NCBI GenBank assembly: GCA_902780785.1
Contig: CACZGS010000003.1
Span: 62,001 to 126,000 of the forward strand
Origin: Oscillospiraceae bacterium
GTDB taxonomy: Bacteria > Bacillota > Clostridia > Saccharofermentanales > Saccharofermentanaceae
Direction of reading: 5' to 3'
DNA: 64,000 nucleotides
Each line of letters opens with the position of its first letter. The first letter of the stretch is position 1. The position numbers and the translations under genes are program-made. The notes below the pieces were generated by a model that worked only from the letters and a program-made list of their open reading frames with translations, was not told the DNA's origin and ran no database searches. Below, in pieces: positions 25,618-34,384 of the stretch.

Positions 25618-26613
25618 TTAAAACTGATATTTGGGCCAGATACCCATCTTGTCGTGGGTATGTTCAGGAAGCTGGTAAAGGTCGTGACCGGGATAGTCGT
25701 TGCCCTCAACGATAACGGGGCCGTCGGGTGTAAGACATACGTCCCATCCGATGAATCCTACCTGGGGAACGACCATTGCAGCCTTGGTGCACATAGCTAT
25801 TACTTCATCCCACATCGGGAAAACAAAGCCCTTAAATACGGCACCTGTCATGGGGTGCTTCTCATAAAGGACCTTGGTCTTATCTATAGGGAAATCGGTG
25901 ATCTCACCTGTCTTCTCGTCAACAGGCGCGGTCATGCCGCCGTTATTGAAATTATCGACGCTGTGGCCGTAATTGCCGAATCTGCAGCATGCACTTGCCA
26001 CATGGACCTTGCCTTCCCTCTGGATCGTAACGATCCTTATCGTATTGATCGCGTAAGGATAAATAGCGCTTACCGCAGGGTGCTGGACGATCACTTCCTC
26101 AAAGAAGTGCGGGCGCTCCTGATTTACAAGACGCTCATAGATATCTTCAGCCTTTTCCTTCTTGCAGTCGATCTTCTCAACGGTCTTGCCGCAGGAACCG
26201 AGATCGGCCTTTGCAATAAGGAAATCATGGCTGTTGATGAAGTCTAAGACTTCCTGCTTGTTGTCTTTCCTTATCTCAAGCCACTTACGGCCGAGGAATT
26301 CGCCGAAGCGCTTATTGAATTCGATCTTGTTGTCGATGAGATCCGTATAAGCAGGGTCGTTATATCTCTTTACGAGATCGTAGTTACGGCCTCTGGTGAT
26401 ATATGTGTCACGCTCTTTGTCATTGAGGTTGTACATCTCATAGAGCCAGTAATCCATGTAACCTGCGCCGAACTTCCTGCCGCAGTGGATCATGTCGAAA
26501 AATATCCACACGCGGGACTTACCCGACTTATCGTGGATATCCTTGATCTTGGCGCCCATCGCCTTATAATCCATGCGCGTAACGCGCCTAATCAGATACT
26601 TTATGTTTGGCAT
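25618..26613 (-). CDS. Sugar-transfer-associated ATP-grasp protein
   Basis: A 331-residue protein with ATP-grasp features: FLIAKADLGSCGKTVEKID near the nucleotide site, YPYAINTIRIVTIQREGKV, NNGGMTAPVDEKTG and the terminal FIGWDVCLTPDGPVIVEGND, the metal-binding Asp/Glu-Asn end of the fold. It matches the 'sugar-transfer associated ATP-grasp' group found near surface-glycan genes. It may ligate an amino acid or acid to a glycan; the reaction is unknown. I choose the ATG at 26613 because a TATAAT sits six bases upstream, which predicts a leaderless message. The open frame extends to 26718 but that would include the promoter. Confidence 0.75.
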   Translation of the reverse strand: MPNIKYLIRRVTRMDYKAMGAKIKDIHDKSGKSRVWIFFDMIHCGRKFGAGYMDYWLYEMYNLNDKERDTYITRGRNYDLVKRYNDPAYTDLIDNKIEFNKRFGEFLGRKWLEIRKDNKQEVLDFINSHDFLIAKADLGSCGKTVEKIDCKKEKAEDIYERLVNQERPHFFEEVIVQHPAVSAIYPYAINTIRIVTIQREGKVHVASACCRFGNYGHSVDNFNNGGMTAPVDEKTGEITDFPIDKTKVLYEKHPMTGAVFKGFVFPMWDEVIAMCTKAAMVVPQVGFIGWDVCLTPDGPVIVEGNDYPGHDLYQLPEHTHDKMGIWPKYQF

Positions 26614-26619
26614 AGGAGA

Positions 26620-26625
26620 ATTATA
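26620..26625 (-). promoter_or_regulatory. -10 box six bases before the ATP-grasp ATG (leaderless)
   Basis: A perfect TATAAT on the minus strand, then TCTCCT, then the ATG at 26613. No Shine-Dalgarno is visible. It is back-to-back with the ddh promoter. Confidence 0.5.
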
Positions 26626-26643
26626 ATACAATGAAAAAACTTT

Positions 26644-26652
26644 TGTTATAAT
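26644..26652 (+). promoter_or_regulatory. Extended -10 promoter of ddh
   Basis: TGT followed directly by TATAAT (26647-26652). The predicted start near 26659 gives a 60-base leader ending in an AAAGGAGG ribosome binding site. Confidence 0.55.
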
Positions 26653-26718
26653 TGCTTTCGAATAGAAATATACAAGTAACAGGCATGTTACTTTAAGCAA
26701 AAGGAGGAAATTTCCCAT

Positions 26719-27705
26719 ATGGCAATAAGAATCGGTATTTTAGGCTATGGCAACCTCGCTAAGGGCGTTGAGCTCTCTATCAGACAGAATCCTGATATGG
26801 AACTCGTCGTTGTCTTCACAAGAAGAGACCCTTCCACAGTTAAGACTCTTACTCCCGGTGTAGAAGTCGCAAACTCAAATGACGCTGCAAACTATAAGGA
26901 CAAGATCGATGTCCTCGTTATCTGCGGCGGTTCAGCTACAGACCTGCCGACACAGACACCCGCATTTGCTTCAATGTTCAACGTAATTGACAGCTTCGAT
27001 ACACACGCTAAGATCCCTGAGCACTTTGCAAACGTTGATAAGGCTGCTGCAGGCTCTAATCACACAGCTCTCATCTCCGGCGGCTGGGATCCCGGCATGT
27101 TCTCGATCAACCGTCTTTACGGCAGCTGCATCCTTCCTGAAGGTAAGGATTACACATTCTGGGGCAAGGGTGTATCCCAGGGCCACTCCGATGCAATCAG
27201 AAGAGTTCCCGGTGTTAAGAACGGCAAGCAGTACACGATCCCTGTAGAGGCTGCACTTGAGGCTGTAAGATCCGGCTCCGAGCCTGAGCTCACAACACGC
27301 CAGAAGCATTTAAGAGAGTGCTTCGTAGTTGCTGAAGAAGGCGCTGACCTTGCTCTCATCGAGAAGACCATCAAGGAAATGCCCAACTACTTCGCTGATT
27401 ACGACACAACAGTACATTTCATCTCCGAAGAAGAGTTCGCTAGAGACCACTCCAGGATCAACCACGGCGGCTTCGTATTCCGCACCGGCAAGACAGGCGT
27501 TAACGGCGAGAACAAGCACGTTATCGAGTATTCATTGAAGCTTGATTCCAACCCTGAGTTCACAGGTTCCGTTCTCACAGCTTACGCAAGAGCTATTTAC
27601 CGTCTCTCACAGAAGGGTGACTTCGGATGCAAGACAGTTTTCGATATTGCACCTGCACTCCTCTCACCTCTCTCAGGCGAAGATCTTAGAGCTCACATGC
27701 TCTGA
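26719..27705 (+). CDS. ddh: meso-Diaminopimelate D-dehydrogenase
   Basis: Ddh makes meso-diaminopimelate from tetrahydrodipicolinate in one NADPH-dependent step, feeding lysine and peptidoglycan. The 328-residue length fits the family. It opens with the dinucleotide fold IRIGILGYGNLAKGVE, then VFTRRDPSTV (NADP specificity), HTALISGGWDPGMFSINR and GKGVSQGHSDAIRR, all diagnostic. AAAGGAGG lies 11 bases before the ATG. It is monocistronic between a divergent promoter and a strong terminator. Confidence 0.95.
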   Translation: MAIRIGILGYGNLAKGVELSIRQNPDMELVVVFTRRDPSTVKTLTPGVEVANSNDAANYKDKIDVLVICGGSATDLPTQTPAFASMFNVIDSFDTHAKIPEHFANVDKAAAGSNHTALISGGWDPGMFSINRLYGSCILPEGKDYTFWGKGVSQGHSDAIRRVPGVKNGKQYTIPVEAALEAVRSGSEPELTTRQKHLRECFVVAEEGADLALIEKTIKEMPNYFADYDTTVHFISEEEFARDHSRINHGGFVFRTGKTGVNGENKHVIEYSLKLDSNPEFTGSVLTAYARAIYRLSQKGDFGCKTVFDIAPALLSPLSGEDLRAHML

Positions 27706-27729
27706 TCTTACATATCAGACGATTTTCAG

Positions 27730-27757
27730 ACCTGCATACCTTAACCGGTGTGCAGGT
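27730..27757 (+). terminator. Terminator of ddh
   Basis: ACCTGCATACC pairs with GGTGTGCAGGT (one mismatched position) around a six-base loop, followed by TTATTTTT, 25 bases past the stop. Confidence 0.8.
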
Positions 27758-27792
27758 TTATTTTTGCTTGAATGATAAATATAAATTAATTT

Positions 27793-27801
27793 TGCTATAA
27801 T
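27793..27801 (+). promoter_or_regulatory. Extended -10 box six bases before the SGNH hydrolase ATG (leaderless)
   Basis: TGC followed directly by TATAAT (27796-27801), then TATTTT, then the ATG at 27808. No Shine-Dalgarno is present; transcription should start at or next to the A of the ATG. Confidence 0.6.
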
Positions 27802-27807
27802 TATTTT

Positions 27808-28581
27808 ATGGCTGAGAATACCAAGAAAGTTAAAAGCAGGAAAACCGCGATCGCTCTGTCGGTCGTATTTGCTCTGCTTGTTTTGGCTTTACTTGGGATC
27901 ATCTTCTACCCCGACATTAACGATTACATGCTCCGGCAGCAGAACAACAGATTATACGGAGGCATGACCGCAGAACTTAAAGACAGCACTCTGTATAAGG
28001 ATCTTAAGAGCGGAAAGTCCATCTGTTTTCTCGGAGACAGCATAACATCAGGCTATCACACAGACGAAGTACCGTGGTATCAGCCTCTCACGCCCCATAT
28101 CAAAGGCGAGGTCTACAATTTCTCAAGAAGCGGCTGGACGATAAATAATCTCATCGATAACAGCGAAAAAATACCGGCAGCTGATATTTATATCATTGCG
28201 ATCGGTATCAATGACATACTTTTTTACGATGAGTCTTATGCGTCACATACTTCGGATGAATTCGCCCAAAATGCCGGTAAGCTTACTTCCTTGATAAAGG
28301 ACAGATCCTCCGAAGCAAAGATCTACTATGTATCACCCTGGACATTTTGCGACCTGAAACAAAGCTATTTCGACCGCGGCGACGAATACCGTCAAGCTCT
28401 GGCCTCATACTGCGAGAGCTCAGGCTGCATCTACATCAATGCAGATCCCGTAATAACTTCAGTCCTGGAGAGCGAAGGCTTCGAAAAATACATGTTCAAC
28501 CAGTTCCACCCCAACGCTCCCTATGGCATCGGCCTGTTCAGTTATGCCGTGCTCAAAGCCGCTCACGATCAAGGTATCTGA
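27808..28581 (+). CDS. Membrane-anchored SGNH/GDSL hydrolase
   Basis: A 257-residue lipase/esterase-fold protein. A basic start and one TM helix (~residues 13-35) anchor it, so the catalytic domain is outside. Family blocks are in order: FLGDSITSG with the nucleophile Ser (~76), a Gly in FSRSGW, IAIGIND (block III) and NQFHPN with the catalytic His near 243. It may deacetylate or de-esterify a surface glycan, which is inferred from location and from neighbouring glycan genes. It appears to be expressed from a leaderless message. The stop is followed by a bidirectional terminator shared with ilvE. Confidence 0.82.
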   Translation: MAENTKKVKSRKTAIALSVVFALLVLALLGIIFYPDINDYMLRQQNNRLYGGMTAELKDSTLYKDLKSGKSICFLGDSITSGYHTDEVPWYQPLTPHIKGEVYNFSRSGWTINNLIDNSEKIPAADIYIIAIGINDILFYDESYASHTSDEFAQNAGKLTSLIKDRSSEAKIYYVSPWTFCDLKQSYFDRGDEYRQALASYCESSGCIYINADPVITSVLESEGFEKYMFNQFHPNAPYGIGLFSYAVLKAAHDQGI

Positions 28582-28621
28582 CCTGTTACATCACTTTTTC
28601 GAGAAAACTAAAACAAATTAA

Positions 28622-28647
28622 AAGGCTGCCACCTAAGTGACAGCCTT
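28622..28647. terminator. Bidirectional terminator between the SGNH hydrolase and ilvE
   Basis: AAGGCTGCCAC pairs with GTGACAGCCTT (one mismatch) around a four-base loop. T-rich sequence follows on both strands, TTTTAATTTG on the minus side. Confidence 0.75.
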
Positions 28648-28670
28648 CATTATTCAATCTGGTTTTAAGA

Positions 28671-29705
28671 TCAGACCTTGATCTCCATGATCCAGCCCTC
28701 AGGTGCTTCAACAGTACCCATCTGGATGCCTGTGAGAGTTTCTCTGAGCTTTGTCATGACAGGGCCCATCTCCTCCATGCCGGAAGCGAACTTGAATTCC
28801 TTGCCGTGATCGTTGATGGAGCCGAGAGGTGAGATAACTGCAGCTGTACCGCAGAGACCGCCCTCTGTGAACTTACCGCTCATGATCTCGTCGAGGTATA
28901 CTTCTCTCTCCTCGATCTTCATGCCGCAGTAGTGCTCAGCAACGTAAACCAATGATCTTCTTGTGATTGAAGGCAGGATGGAATCGGACTTAGGTACAAC
29001 GAGTGTGCCCTGGCCGTCTGTGAGGATGATGTTAGCTCCGCCTGTCTCCTCGATCTTTGTACGTGTAGCGGGATCAAGATAGATGTTCTCAGCAAAGCCT
29101 TCCTTGTGTGCAGTAACGATTGCGTGGAGAGACATTGCATAGTTGAGGCCTGCCTTGATGTTGCCTGTTCCTCTCGGAGCAGCACGGTCAAAGTCAGAGA
29201 TCTTAACTGCGATCGGCTTAGCGCCGCCCTTGAAGTAAGGTCCTACAGGTGTAGCGAAGATTCTGTACTGATAGTCATCAGCAGGCTTAACACCGATAAC
29301 GGGGTTAATACCGAAGATATAAGGTCTTAAGTAAAGAGATGCTCCGGAGCCGTACGGGGGAACCCATGCTGCGTTGCCTGCAACAGTCTCCTGAACTGAT
29401 CTTAAGAACAATTCCTTGGAAATCGGAGGAATCTCAAGGCGGACTGCAGAGTCATGAAGTCTCTCAGCGTTAAGGTCAGGACGGAAAGTAACGATCCTGC
29501 CGTCAACTGTCTCATAAGCCTTAAGGCCTTCAAATACTGTCTGAGCATACTGGAGAACGCCTGCGTCTTCGCTCATGACGATCATGTCGTCATCGATAAG
29601 AGCGCCTTCGTCCCATGCGCCGTTCGTGTAGTTAGCTACGAATCTCTTATCTGTCTTCTGATAAGAGAAGGTCAAATTTGACCAATCGAGATTCTTCTTT
29701 TCCAT
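28671..29705 (-). CDS. ilvE: Branched-chain amino acid aminotransferase
   Basis: IlvE transaminates between branched-chain 2-oxoacids and Val, Leu, Ile using pyridoxal phosphate. The 344-residue length marks the longer bacterial/mitochondrial-type branch. FEGLKAYETVDGRIVTFRP and the Schiff-base Lys in GTGNIKAGLNYA are visible; EETGGANIIL and SGKFTEGGLCGTAAVISP complete the cofactor site. It links the leuCDB products with the Vor-type oxidoreductase of this window. AGAAGGA lies before the ATG, and the gene is monocistronic. Confidence 0.94.
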   Translation of the reverse strand: MEKKNLDWSNLTFSYQKTDKRFVANYTNGAWDEGALIDDDMIVMSEDAGVLQYAQTVFEGLKAYETVDGRIVTFRPDLNAERLHDSAVRLEIPPISKELFLRSVQETVAGNAAWVPPYGSGASLYLRPYIFGINPVIGVKPADDYQYRIFATPVGPYFKGGAKPIAVKISDFDRAAPRGTGNIKAGLNYAMSLHAIVTAHKEGFAENIYLDPATRTKIEETGGANIILTDGQGTLVVPKSDSILPSITRRSLVYVAEHYCGMKIEEREVYLDEIMSGKFTEGGLCGTAAVISPLGSINDHGKEFKFASGMEEMGPVMTKLRETLTGIQMGTVEAPEGWIMEIKV

Positions 29706-29785
29706 AAAACATTCCTTCTTTCTTAAAGATTGTTTTTAATTAGTTAAGCATTGTACCACTCAAAAACGCCAAAATCATCAATGAT

Positions 29786-30895
29786 TTAAACAAATCTGTA
29801 TCCGCAGGCGTGGTATACCTTCTTCCCTGCCTTGATAACAGGTGAATCGAACTGAGGGAGGTTAACGGCATTAGGTACCATCTGAGCCTCAAGGCAGATA
29901 GCATCGTACTGGCCGTAAGCCTTTGTTGTCTTGATGTCGAGCGGGCTGCCCAAGTTGTTTCCAGCATAGATCTGGATGCCCGGAAGGTCTGTTAAGCACT
30001 CCATCGTGATTCCTGACTCAGGTGCCGTAACAGCTGCAGCAAATGAGAATGTGCCTGCTGTCGTGTTAAGGCAGAAGTTCTGGTCGATACCCTTGGAGAT
30101 GACCATCTGATGCTCGTCACTGTCATTGAGCTCACCGATGAAGCGGTATTCCCTGCAGTCGAAAACAGTACCTTCAACGTCCAAAAGCTCGCCTGTCGGA
30201 ACATTCATGTCGTCCTTGATGGTGATCTTGTCGGAGTTGATCATGATGAGGTCGTTATTGACCGTACCCTCTGCAGCTTCGCCTCTGAGGTTGAAGTATG
30301 CGTGGTTTGTGGGCGCGAAGATCGTATCCTTGTCTGTCTTTCCGCAATAAAGGATCAGGAATGTCTTATCCTCAAGCCAGCAATAAAGGACCTTTGTATC
30401 AAGGTTTCCGGGGAAGCCTGTAGCTCCGTCAGGGCTTGTGTAACTCAGAAGAACTGCGCCGCCGTCACATCCCGGAATGCCAGCGATCTTGGAATCGAGG
30501 ATGATCTCATCAGCCTCTTCCTCGGAAAGGATCTTGCCGTCCCAGAAAACGTTGTGATAACCGGGATTGCCTGAATGGAGGTTGTTCTCGCCTTCGTTCT
30601 TAGGGATCTGGTATCTCTCGCCGTTGATAACGAAAGAAGCGTCCTTAATTCTGTTAGCGGAACGTCCTACGACTGCGCCGTGGTTAGCGCCGTTGCCCAT
30701 ATACTCATCAAGGCCCTTGCAGCCGAGCATGATGTCTGTGGGTTTGCCGTCCTTATCAGGAACGATAAGATCTGTGATAACAGCGCCGTATGTGATAACG
30801 GAAGCCTCATAGCCGCCGTCGATCGTGATAGTAAACTTCTTAGCCTTAAGATCGGGATTCTTTACTGACAAATAGTCACTTGTAGTAATACTCAT
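29786..30895 (-). CDS. galM: Aldose 1-epimerase (galactose mutarotase)
   Basis: GalM equilibrates alpha and beta anomers of aldoses. The 369-residue protein has GAVVGRSANRI, TNHAYFNLRG with the catalytic His and ICLEAQMVPN with the catalytic Glu, all in family order. The opening (KKFTITIDGGYEASVITYGA) is standard. GGAGG lies 10 bases before the ATG. It stands alone, divergent from the tRNA gene, with no galactose operon nearby. Confidence 0.93.
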   Translation of the reverse strand: MSITTSDYLSVKNPDLKAKKFTITIDGGYEASVITYGAVITDLIVPDKDGKPTDIMLGCKGLDEYMGNGANHGAVVGRSANRIKDASFVINGERYQIPKNEGENNLHSGNPGYHNVFWDGKILSEEEADEIILDSKIAGIPGCDGGAVLLSYTSPDGATGFPGNLDTKVLYCWLEDKTFLILYCGKTDKDTIFAPTNHAYFNLRGEAAEGTVNNDLIMINSDKITIKDDMNVPTGELLDVEGTVFDCREYRFIGELNDSDEHQMVISKGIDQNFCLNTTAGTFSFAAAVTAPESGITMECLTDLPGIQIYAGNNLGSPLDIKTTKAYGQYDAICLEAQMVPNAVNLPQFDSPVIKAGKKVYHACGYRFV

Positions 30896-30974
30896 TCCTC
30901 AAAACCTCCAAAAGATTTAATTAAAAAGAAGTATAGCATAAATATTCATTGCCACGTATAATCGTTAATCAGAC

Positions 30975-31049
30975 GGGGCATTAGCGCAGTGGGAGCGCAT
31001 CACACTGGCAGTGTGGGGGTCACGGGTTCAAGTCCCGTATGCTCCACCA
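30975..31049 (+). tRNA. tRNA-Ala (anticodon GGC)
   Basis: The 75-base gene folds as a full cloverleaf. The acceptor stem GGGGCAT/ATGCTCC contains a G3-U70 wobble, the alanine identity element. The D arm is GCGC/GCGC, the anticodon loop CTGGCAG gives GGC (reads GCC and GCU), and the T arm is ACGGG-TTCAAGT-CCCGT. The 3' CCA is encoded (31047-31049). A TATAAT (30957-30962) lies 12 bases upstream and a long terminator follows. Confidence 0.95.
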
Positions 31050-31055
31050 AAAATA

Positions 31056-31112
31056 AAAACGTTCTGCAACATACGGACAGTTCGCTACGCGAAACTAGTT
31101 GCAGAACGTTTT
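31056..31112. terminator. Long bidirectional terminator after tRNA-Ala
   Basis: A perfect 15-bp stem (31056-31070 with 31098-31112; core ACGTTCTGCAAC) is flanked by A/T tracts on both sides. The loop contains its own small hairpin, TTCGC-TAC-GCGAA (31081-31093). It serves the tRNA and the convergent GGDEF gene. Confidence 0.85.
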
Positions 31113-31146
31113 ATTTTTGTATGCTTCGGAAAAACCAGCCGGAATC

Positions 31147-32553
31147 TTATCTCTTCAGTTCCGGGTGTTCGGCGTAGAACTTATCTTTGTCCTGATACAT
31201 TCTCTCGTCAGCGGTCTTCAGAGCATTCGTGATGTCGCCTGAATCATTCTGATAGCAGTAGCCCATGGCAAAAGATACGTTGCCGTAATGTCTTGAGAGC
31301 TTCTTTGCCCTCTCGATCTTTTCGACGATCGCATCTTCTGTCGTAAATGACAAGAGCACCATGAACTCGTCGCCGCCGGCTCTGTAGATCTCATCGCCGA
31401 CAAAGACATTCTGAAGGAGGATCGCGCCGTTCTTTATAAGAAGGTCACCTGCCTCATGTCCCTGGTTGTCATTGACTCTCTTAAGACCGTTGAGGTCTGC
31501 AAAGACGATTCCCAAGCCCTTAAGTTCGTCGCTGCCGCTCTTTCTCAAGCCGTCGATCCTGTTGTTCATCTCGTTTCGATTCAAAAGGCCTGTGAGCATA
31601 TCCATGGAACTCAGTCTCTTTAATCTCTGAACAAGCTTCTGGTTAGCGATCTCAGATGCTACGAAGAATGTCGTAAGCTCCAGTGTTTCCTTGATCTTAA
31701 CGGTATTCTCGACGTCGAAATTACATGCCCAGATATAACCCAATGTCTCATCCGTGGATTTGAGCGGGAACAAAACGATACTCTCAACGTGGTTCTTCAT
31801 GAGAGATTCATACCATGCCGGATTCTTCTGCTTGATGTATTCCCAGTCGTTCCTGTTCTTGGCAATAAGGCAATTGCTGCCTCCGATGGTATCTTTCCAT
31901 GAGACAGTCAGATCGTAGAAGCCTTCCCTGAGGACCCTGTTCATTGAAGGAAGCAAAGAATATTCATTTCTTGATTCGCTCAATGCCGTGCACTTTCTTT
32001 CCTCCTCATCAGTAAGAAGGATAACGCAGGACTGGGCATCACAGAGCTTTCTGATGTCAGAGATGATCTCGTCCATCGTATGCTGGAAGTTTGTTGCGCC
32101 CTTGAGCTTGATACACGTATTAAGGACCTCTGAAGCTGTAGAAGCAGAAGTATTGCTCATCTCAGCGCTGTCAGCATTCCTGGAAACGATCTGTGAATAT
32201 GTGCAGTAATGAAGATTCCCTTTGCTGCCCAGAGGCATCATGTAAAGATTGAACCAGAAGTCATATCTGTCCGGATGCACATAGGTATGCATCGGTTGCT
32301 TTAATACGGCACATCTGAAGCAGAAATCCTCAAAATTCAGATCCGTCGGAAAATAATTCTGATAAAGACTGTTTGGAACGAACTTGGAGGTAAGCATCTG
32401 CGGAACTTCCGGGTTGGCATGCTCGATCGAATTGATATAAGCCTGATTGCCCTCAACTATCCTTATCTCACCATATGAACCGTCATCTTTTGTCTCGACC
32501 GAGATAACGCATGTCATGACATCGATCATTTCGACAAAACTTTTAAAGTCCAT
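31147..32553 (-). CDS. GGDEF domain protein with PAS-like and GAF-like sensor regions
   Basis: A 468-residue cytosolic protein. Residues ~1-130 look PAS-like, ~155-310 GAF-like (FQHTMDEIISDIRKLCDAQS, then FPLKSTDETLGYIWACNFD). The C-terminal GGDEF domain (~330-460) has LTGLLNRNEMNNRI, FADLNGLKRVNDNQGHEAGD and the intact YRAGGDEF loop, so it is probably an active diguanylate cyclase. The product-inhibition RxxD site is missing at its usual place. GGAGG lies seven bases before the ATG. No EAL or HD-GYP phosphodiesterase or PilZ receptor is present in the window. Confidence 0.87.
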   Translation of the reverse strand: MDFKSFVEMIDVMTCVISVETKDDGSYGEIRIVEGNQAYINSIEHANPEVPQMLTSKFVPNSLYQNYFPTDLNFEDFCFRCAVLKQPMHTYVHPDRYDFWFNLYMMPLGSKGNLHYCTYSQIVSRNADSAEMSNTSASTASEVLNTCIKLKGATNFQHTMDEIISDIRKLCDAQSCVILLTDEEERKCTALSESRNEYSLLPSMNRVLREGFYDLTVSWKDTIGGSNCLIAKNRNDWEYIKQKNPAWYESLMKNHVESIVLFPLKSTDETLGYIWACNFDVENTVKIKETLELTTFFVASEIANQKLVQRLKRLSSMDMLTGLLNRNEMNNRIDGLRKSGSDELKGLGIVFADLNGLKRVNDNQGHEAGDLLIKNGAILLQNVFVGDEIYRAGGDEFMVLLSFTTEDAIVEKIERAKKLSRHYGNVSFAMGYCYQNDSGDITNALKTADERMYQDKDKFYAEHPELKR

Positions 32554-32644
32554 GATAAACCTCCAATTTATCTTAAATAGTTAAAGGAATTTTATCATAG
32601 GTTAAAAGGAAATGTTATTAAAACTTATTAAATATATTTTAAAA

Positions 32645-34384
32645 TTAAGCTTTGATCCTCCATGTATTCGGAGCGTGCTTATAGACCATTTTCCTCATAA
32701 AGAATACATATGCAGCCGTAACCACAAGCAGTACAGGCGCAAGAATGTAAGATACCATCGGTACCCATACGATGATCGCAGCTACTGAATAGATTATTAT
32801 GCTTGTGATCCTGTATGCACCGCCCTTTGCGATAACCGAAGTCGTGAACGGCTGGAAAAGATAATAGAGCGAGAGCCATGTGACCGACGTTAAAACGCTC
32901 AGCAGGAATGCAACAAGGATCGTAACGAGATATTCACCGGGATAGCTCTGGCCGCCTGAAGCAAAGAGCATCAGATTGGCAGAAAGTCCGCAGGCAATGA
33001 CAGGTCCGATATTGAGCCTGATCAGCTGCTTAAGCCTGATATCAAAGAGTTTGATGATCTTTTCGCGCTGCTTGAAGAAGCTGAAAGTCATAAGGCTGTT
33101 ATCGCAGTTGATGAACATGGCCTGTGTGGTCTTGAAGGAATTATCGGCGATCGACAACGGTATCATCATGCCGAGCAGATGGGACTGTGCAACATATCTG
33201 AAGAACTGGAATGCTGACTCTGTTCCCAAAGGCAGAAGCGCATCGTCATAGCCTCTGAAAGTGACCATATTAACGAGGTTTGTGAGAACCATATTCCAGC
33301 AATTGTCAGAGCCGAAACGTGTATAGTATCCGTAAATGAACTCCCCTATCAAAAGTATCAGGATAGCAGCGATAATTATCGTAAATACAACCGGCTTCAT
33401 GCAGAGCATCGTCCAGTGCCTTTTTACGAACAAAGCATTCAGGTAATCGAAGCCTTTCTTATCGCCTTTTACAGTGCCTTTAGCCTTGATCTTCTTGAAG
33501 CTCTTCGTATTATCGTACTGGCTGGTCGTCTTTATTTCCGGTCTGCTGATATTATCGTGCAGAGCTCTTCTGTGAATGTTTGTGTCAGACTTCAAAAATA
33601 CTGTAAAACCCCAGATTCCTGCAGCTGCGATCAAGCCGGTAACGATTACCAGCGGAATGACCGGAATGAAATATCCGTTTGCAACAAAAACGATAAAGAA
33701 CGGAATAGCGAGCAGGACCACGGAAAGCCTTATGAGATAAGCGATTGCGCTGATCTTAAGAGATCTGTGGAACTTTGTCCTGACCTTAAAGCCCATGATC
33801 TGAAGGCCTATTCCAAGGAACTTTATGAGTAACGCAAGGAACGGGATACCCAGCCACAGCCAGAACGGAGCGCCTGTAATTACCGCAAACAGACCTGCGA
33901 TCACGTAGCCGATAAAGAGCTTTGCAAGATCGTAATAGATAAGCGTGTCATTAAGCTTTTTTGCATCCATACGGAGCATGAAGACAAGGTATTCCTTCTC
34001 CGTGGTGCAGTTGAAATACGGCACCCTGATAAGGATTCCGCAAAGTGCATATACGAGGAAGAAAAACAGGCCGAGAGTGCCGTAGATCGCACTACGGGAC
34101 ATGCCCATTCCAAGCTCATGCTCAATATACTGGTCAGACAAGAGGAATGCTGCAAGGTAGATAATGCCAAGGCCGAATATCTTGCCGATAAAGAGCTTGA
34201 AGGTCTCAATGATTATATGGAATACCCAATAGATAACCTTAAGGAACGTGGTCGAATAGAGCTTGTCCGGAATAAGGCTCCCGATAATAGGCGTCTTCTT
34301 AAGCGCAAAGACAAGGCTGTTGTAACCGATGATGCTCCTTAAGTGTATGACCTTAAAGAGAATGTTCTTATACTCACTGATCAT
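32645..34384 (-). CDS. Large ABC exporter membrane subunit
   Basis: A 579-residue protein with about 14-16 predicted membrane helices in two halves, joined by a charged cytosolic stretch near residues 285-325 (KIKAKGTVKGDKKGFDYLNALFVKR). I start it at the ATG at 34384 (MISEYKN), nine bases after AAGGG; the ATG at 34393 abuts that site. The start overlaps the upstream ATPase gene by 11 bases. It is an uncharacterised ABC-2-like exporter subunit, possibly a fused pair of permeases. I do not recognise the substrate. Confidence 0.7.
   Translation of the reverse strand: MISEYKNILFKVIHLRSIIGYNSLVFALKKTPIIGSLIPDKLYSTTFLKVIYWVFHIIIETFKLFIGKIFGLGIIYLAAFLLSDQYIEHELGMGMSRSAIYGTLGLFFFLVYALCGILIRVPYFNCTTEKEYLVFMLRMDAKKLNDTLIYYDLAKLFIGYVIAGLFAVITGAPFWLWLGIPFLALLIKFLGIGLQIMGFKVRTKFHRSLKISAIAYLIRLSVVLLAIPFFIVFVANGYFIPVIPLVIVTGLIAAAGIWGFTVFLKSDTNIHRRALHDNISRPEIKTTSQYDNTKSFKKIKAKGTVKGDKKGFDYLNALFVKRHWTMLCMKPVVFTIIIAAILILLIGEFIYGYYTRFGSDNCWNMVLTNLVNMVTFRGYDDALLPLGTESAFQFFRYVAQSHLLGMMIPLSIADNSFKTTQAMFINCDNSLMTFSFFKQREKIIKLFDIRLKQLIRLNIGPVIACGLSANLMLFASGGQSYPGEYLVTILVAFLLSVLTSVTWLSLYYLFQPFTTSVIAKGGAYRITSIIIYSVAAIIVWVPMVSYILAPVLLVVTAAYVFFMRKMVYKHAPNTWRIKA

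Noticed and set aside
30975..31049. tRNA-Ala as an integration site for a mobile element
   Set aside because: No integrase, direct repeat of the tRNA 3' end or accessory cargo was found on either side; the downstream inverted repeat is a terminator.
30989..31232. Open frames across tRNA-Ala and its terminator
   Set aside because: They overlap a clear structural RNA and a terminator and have no coding features.
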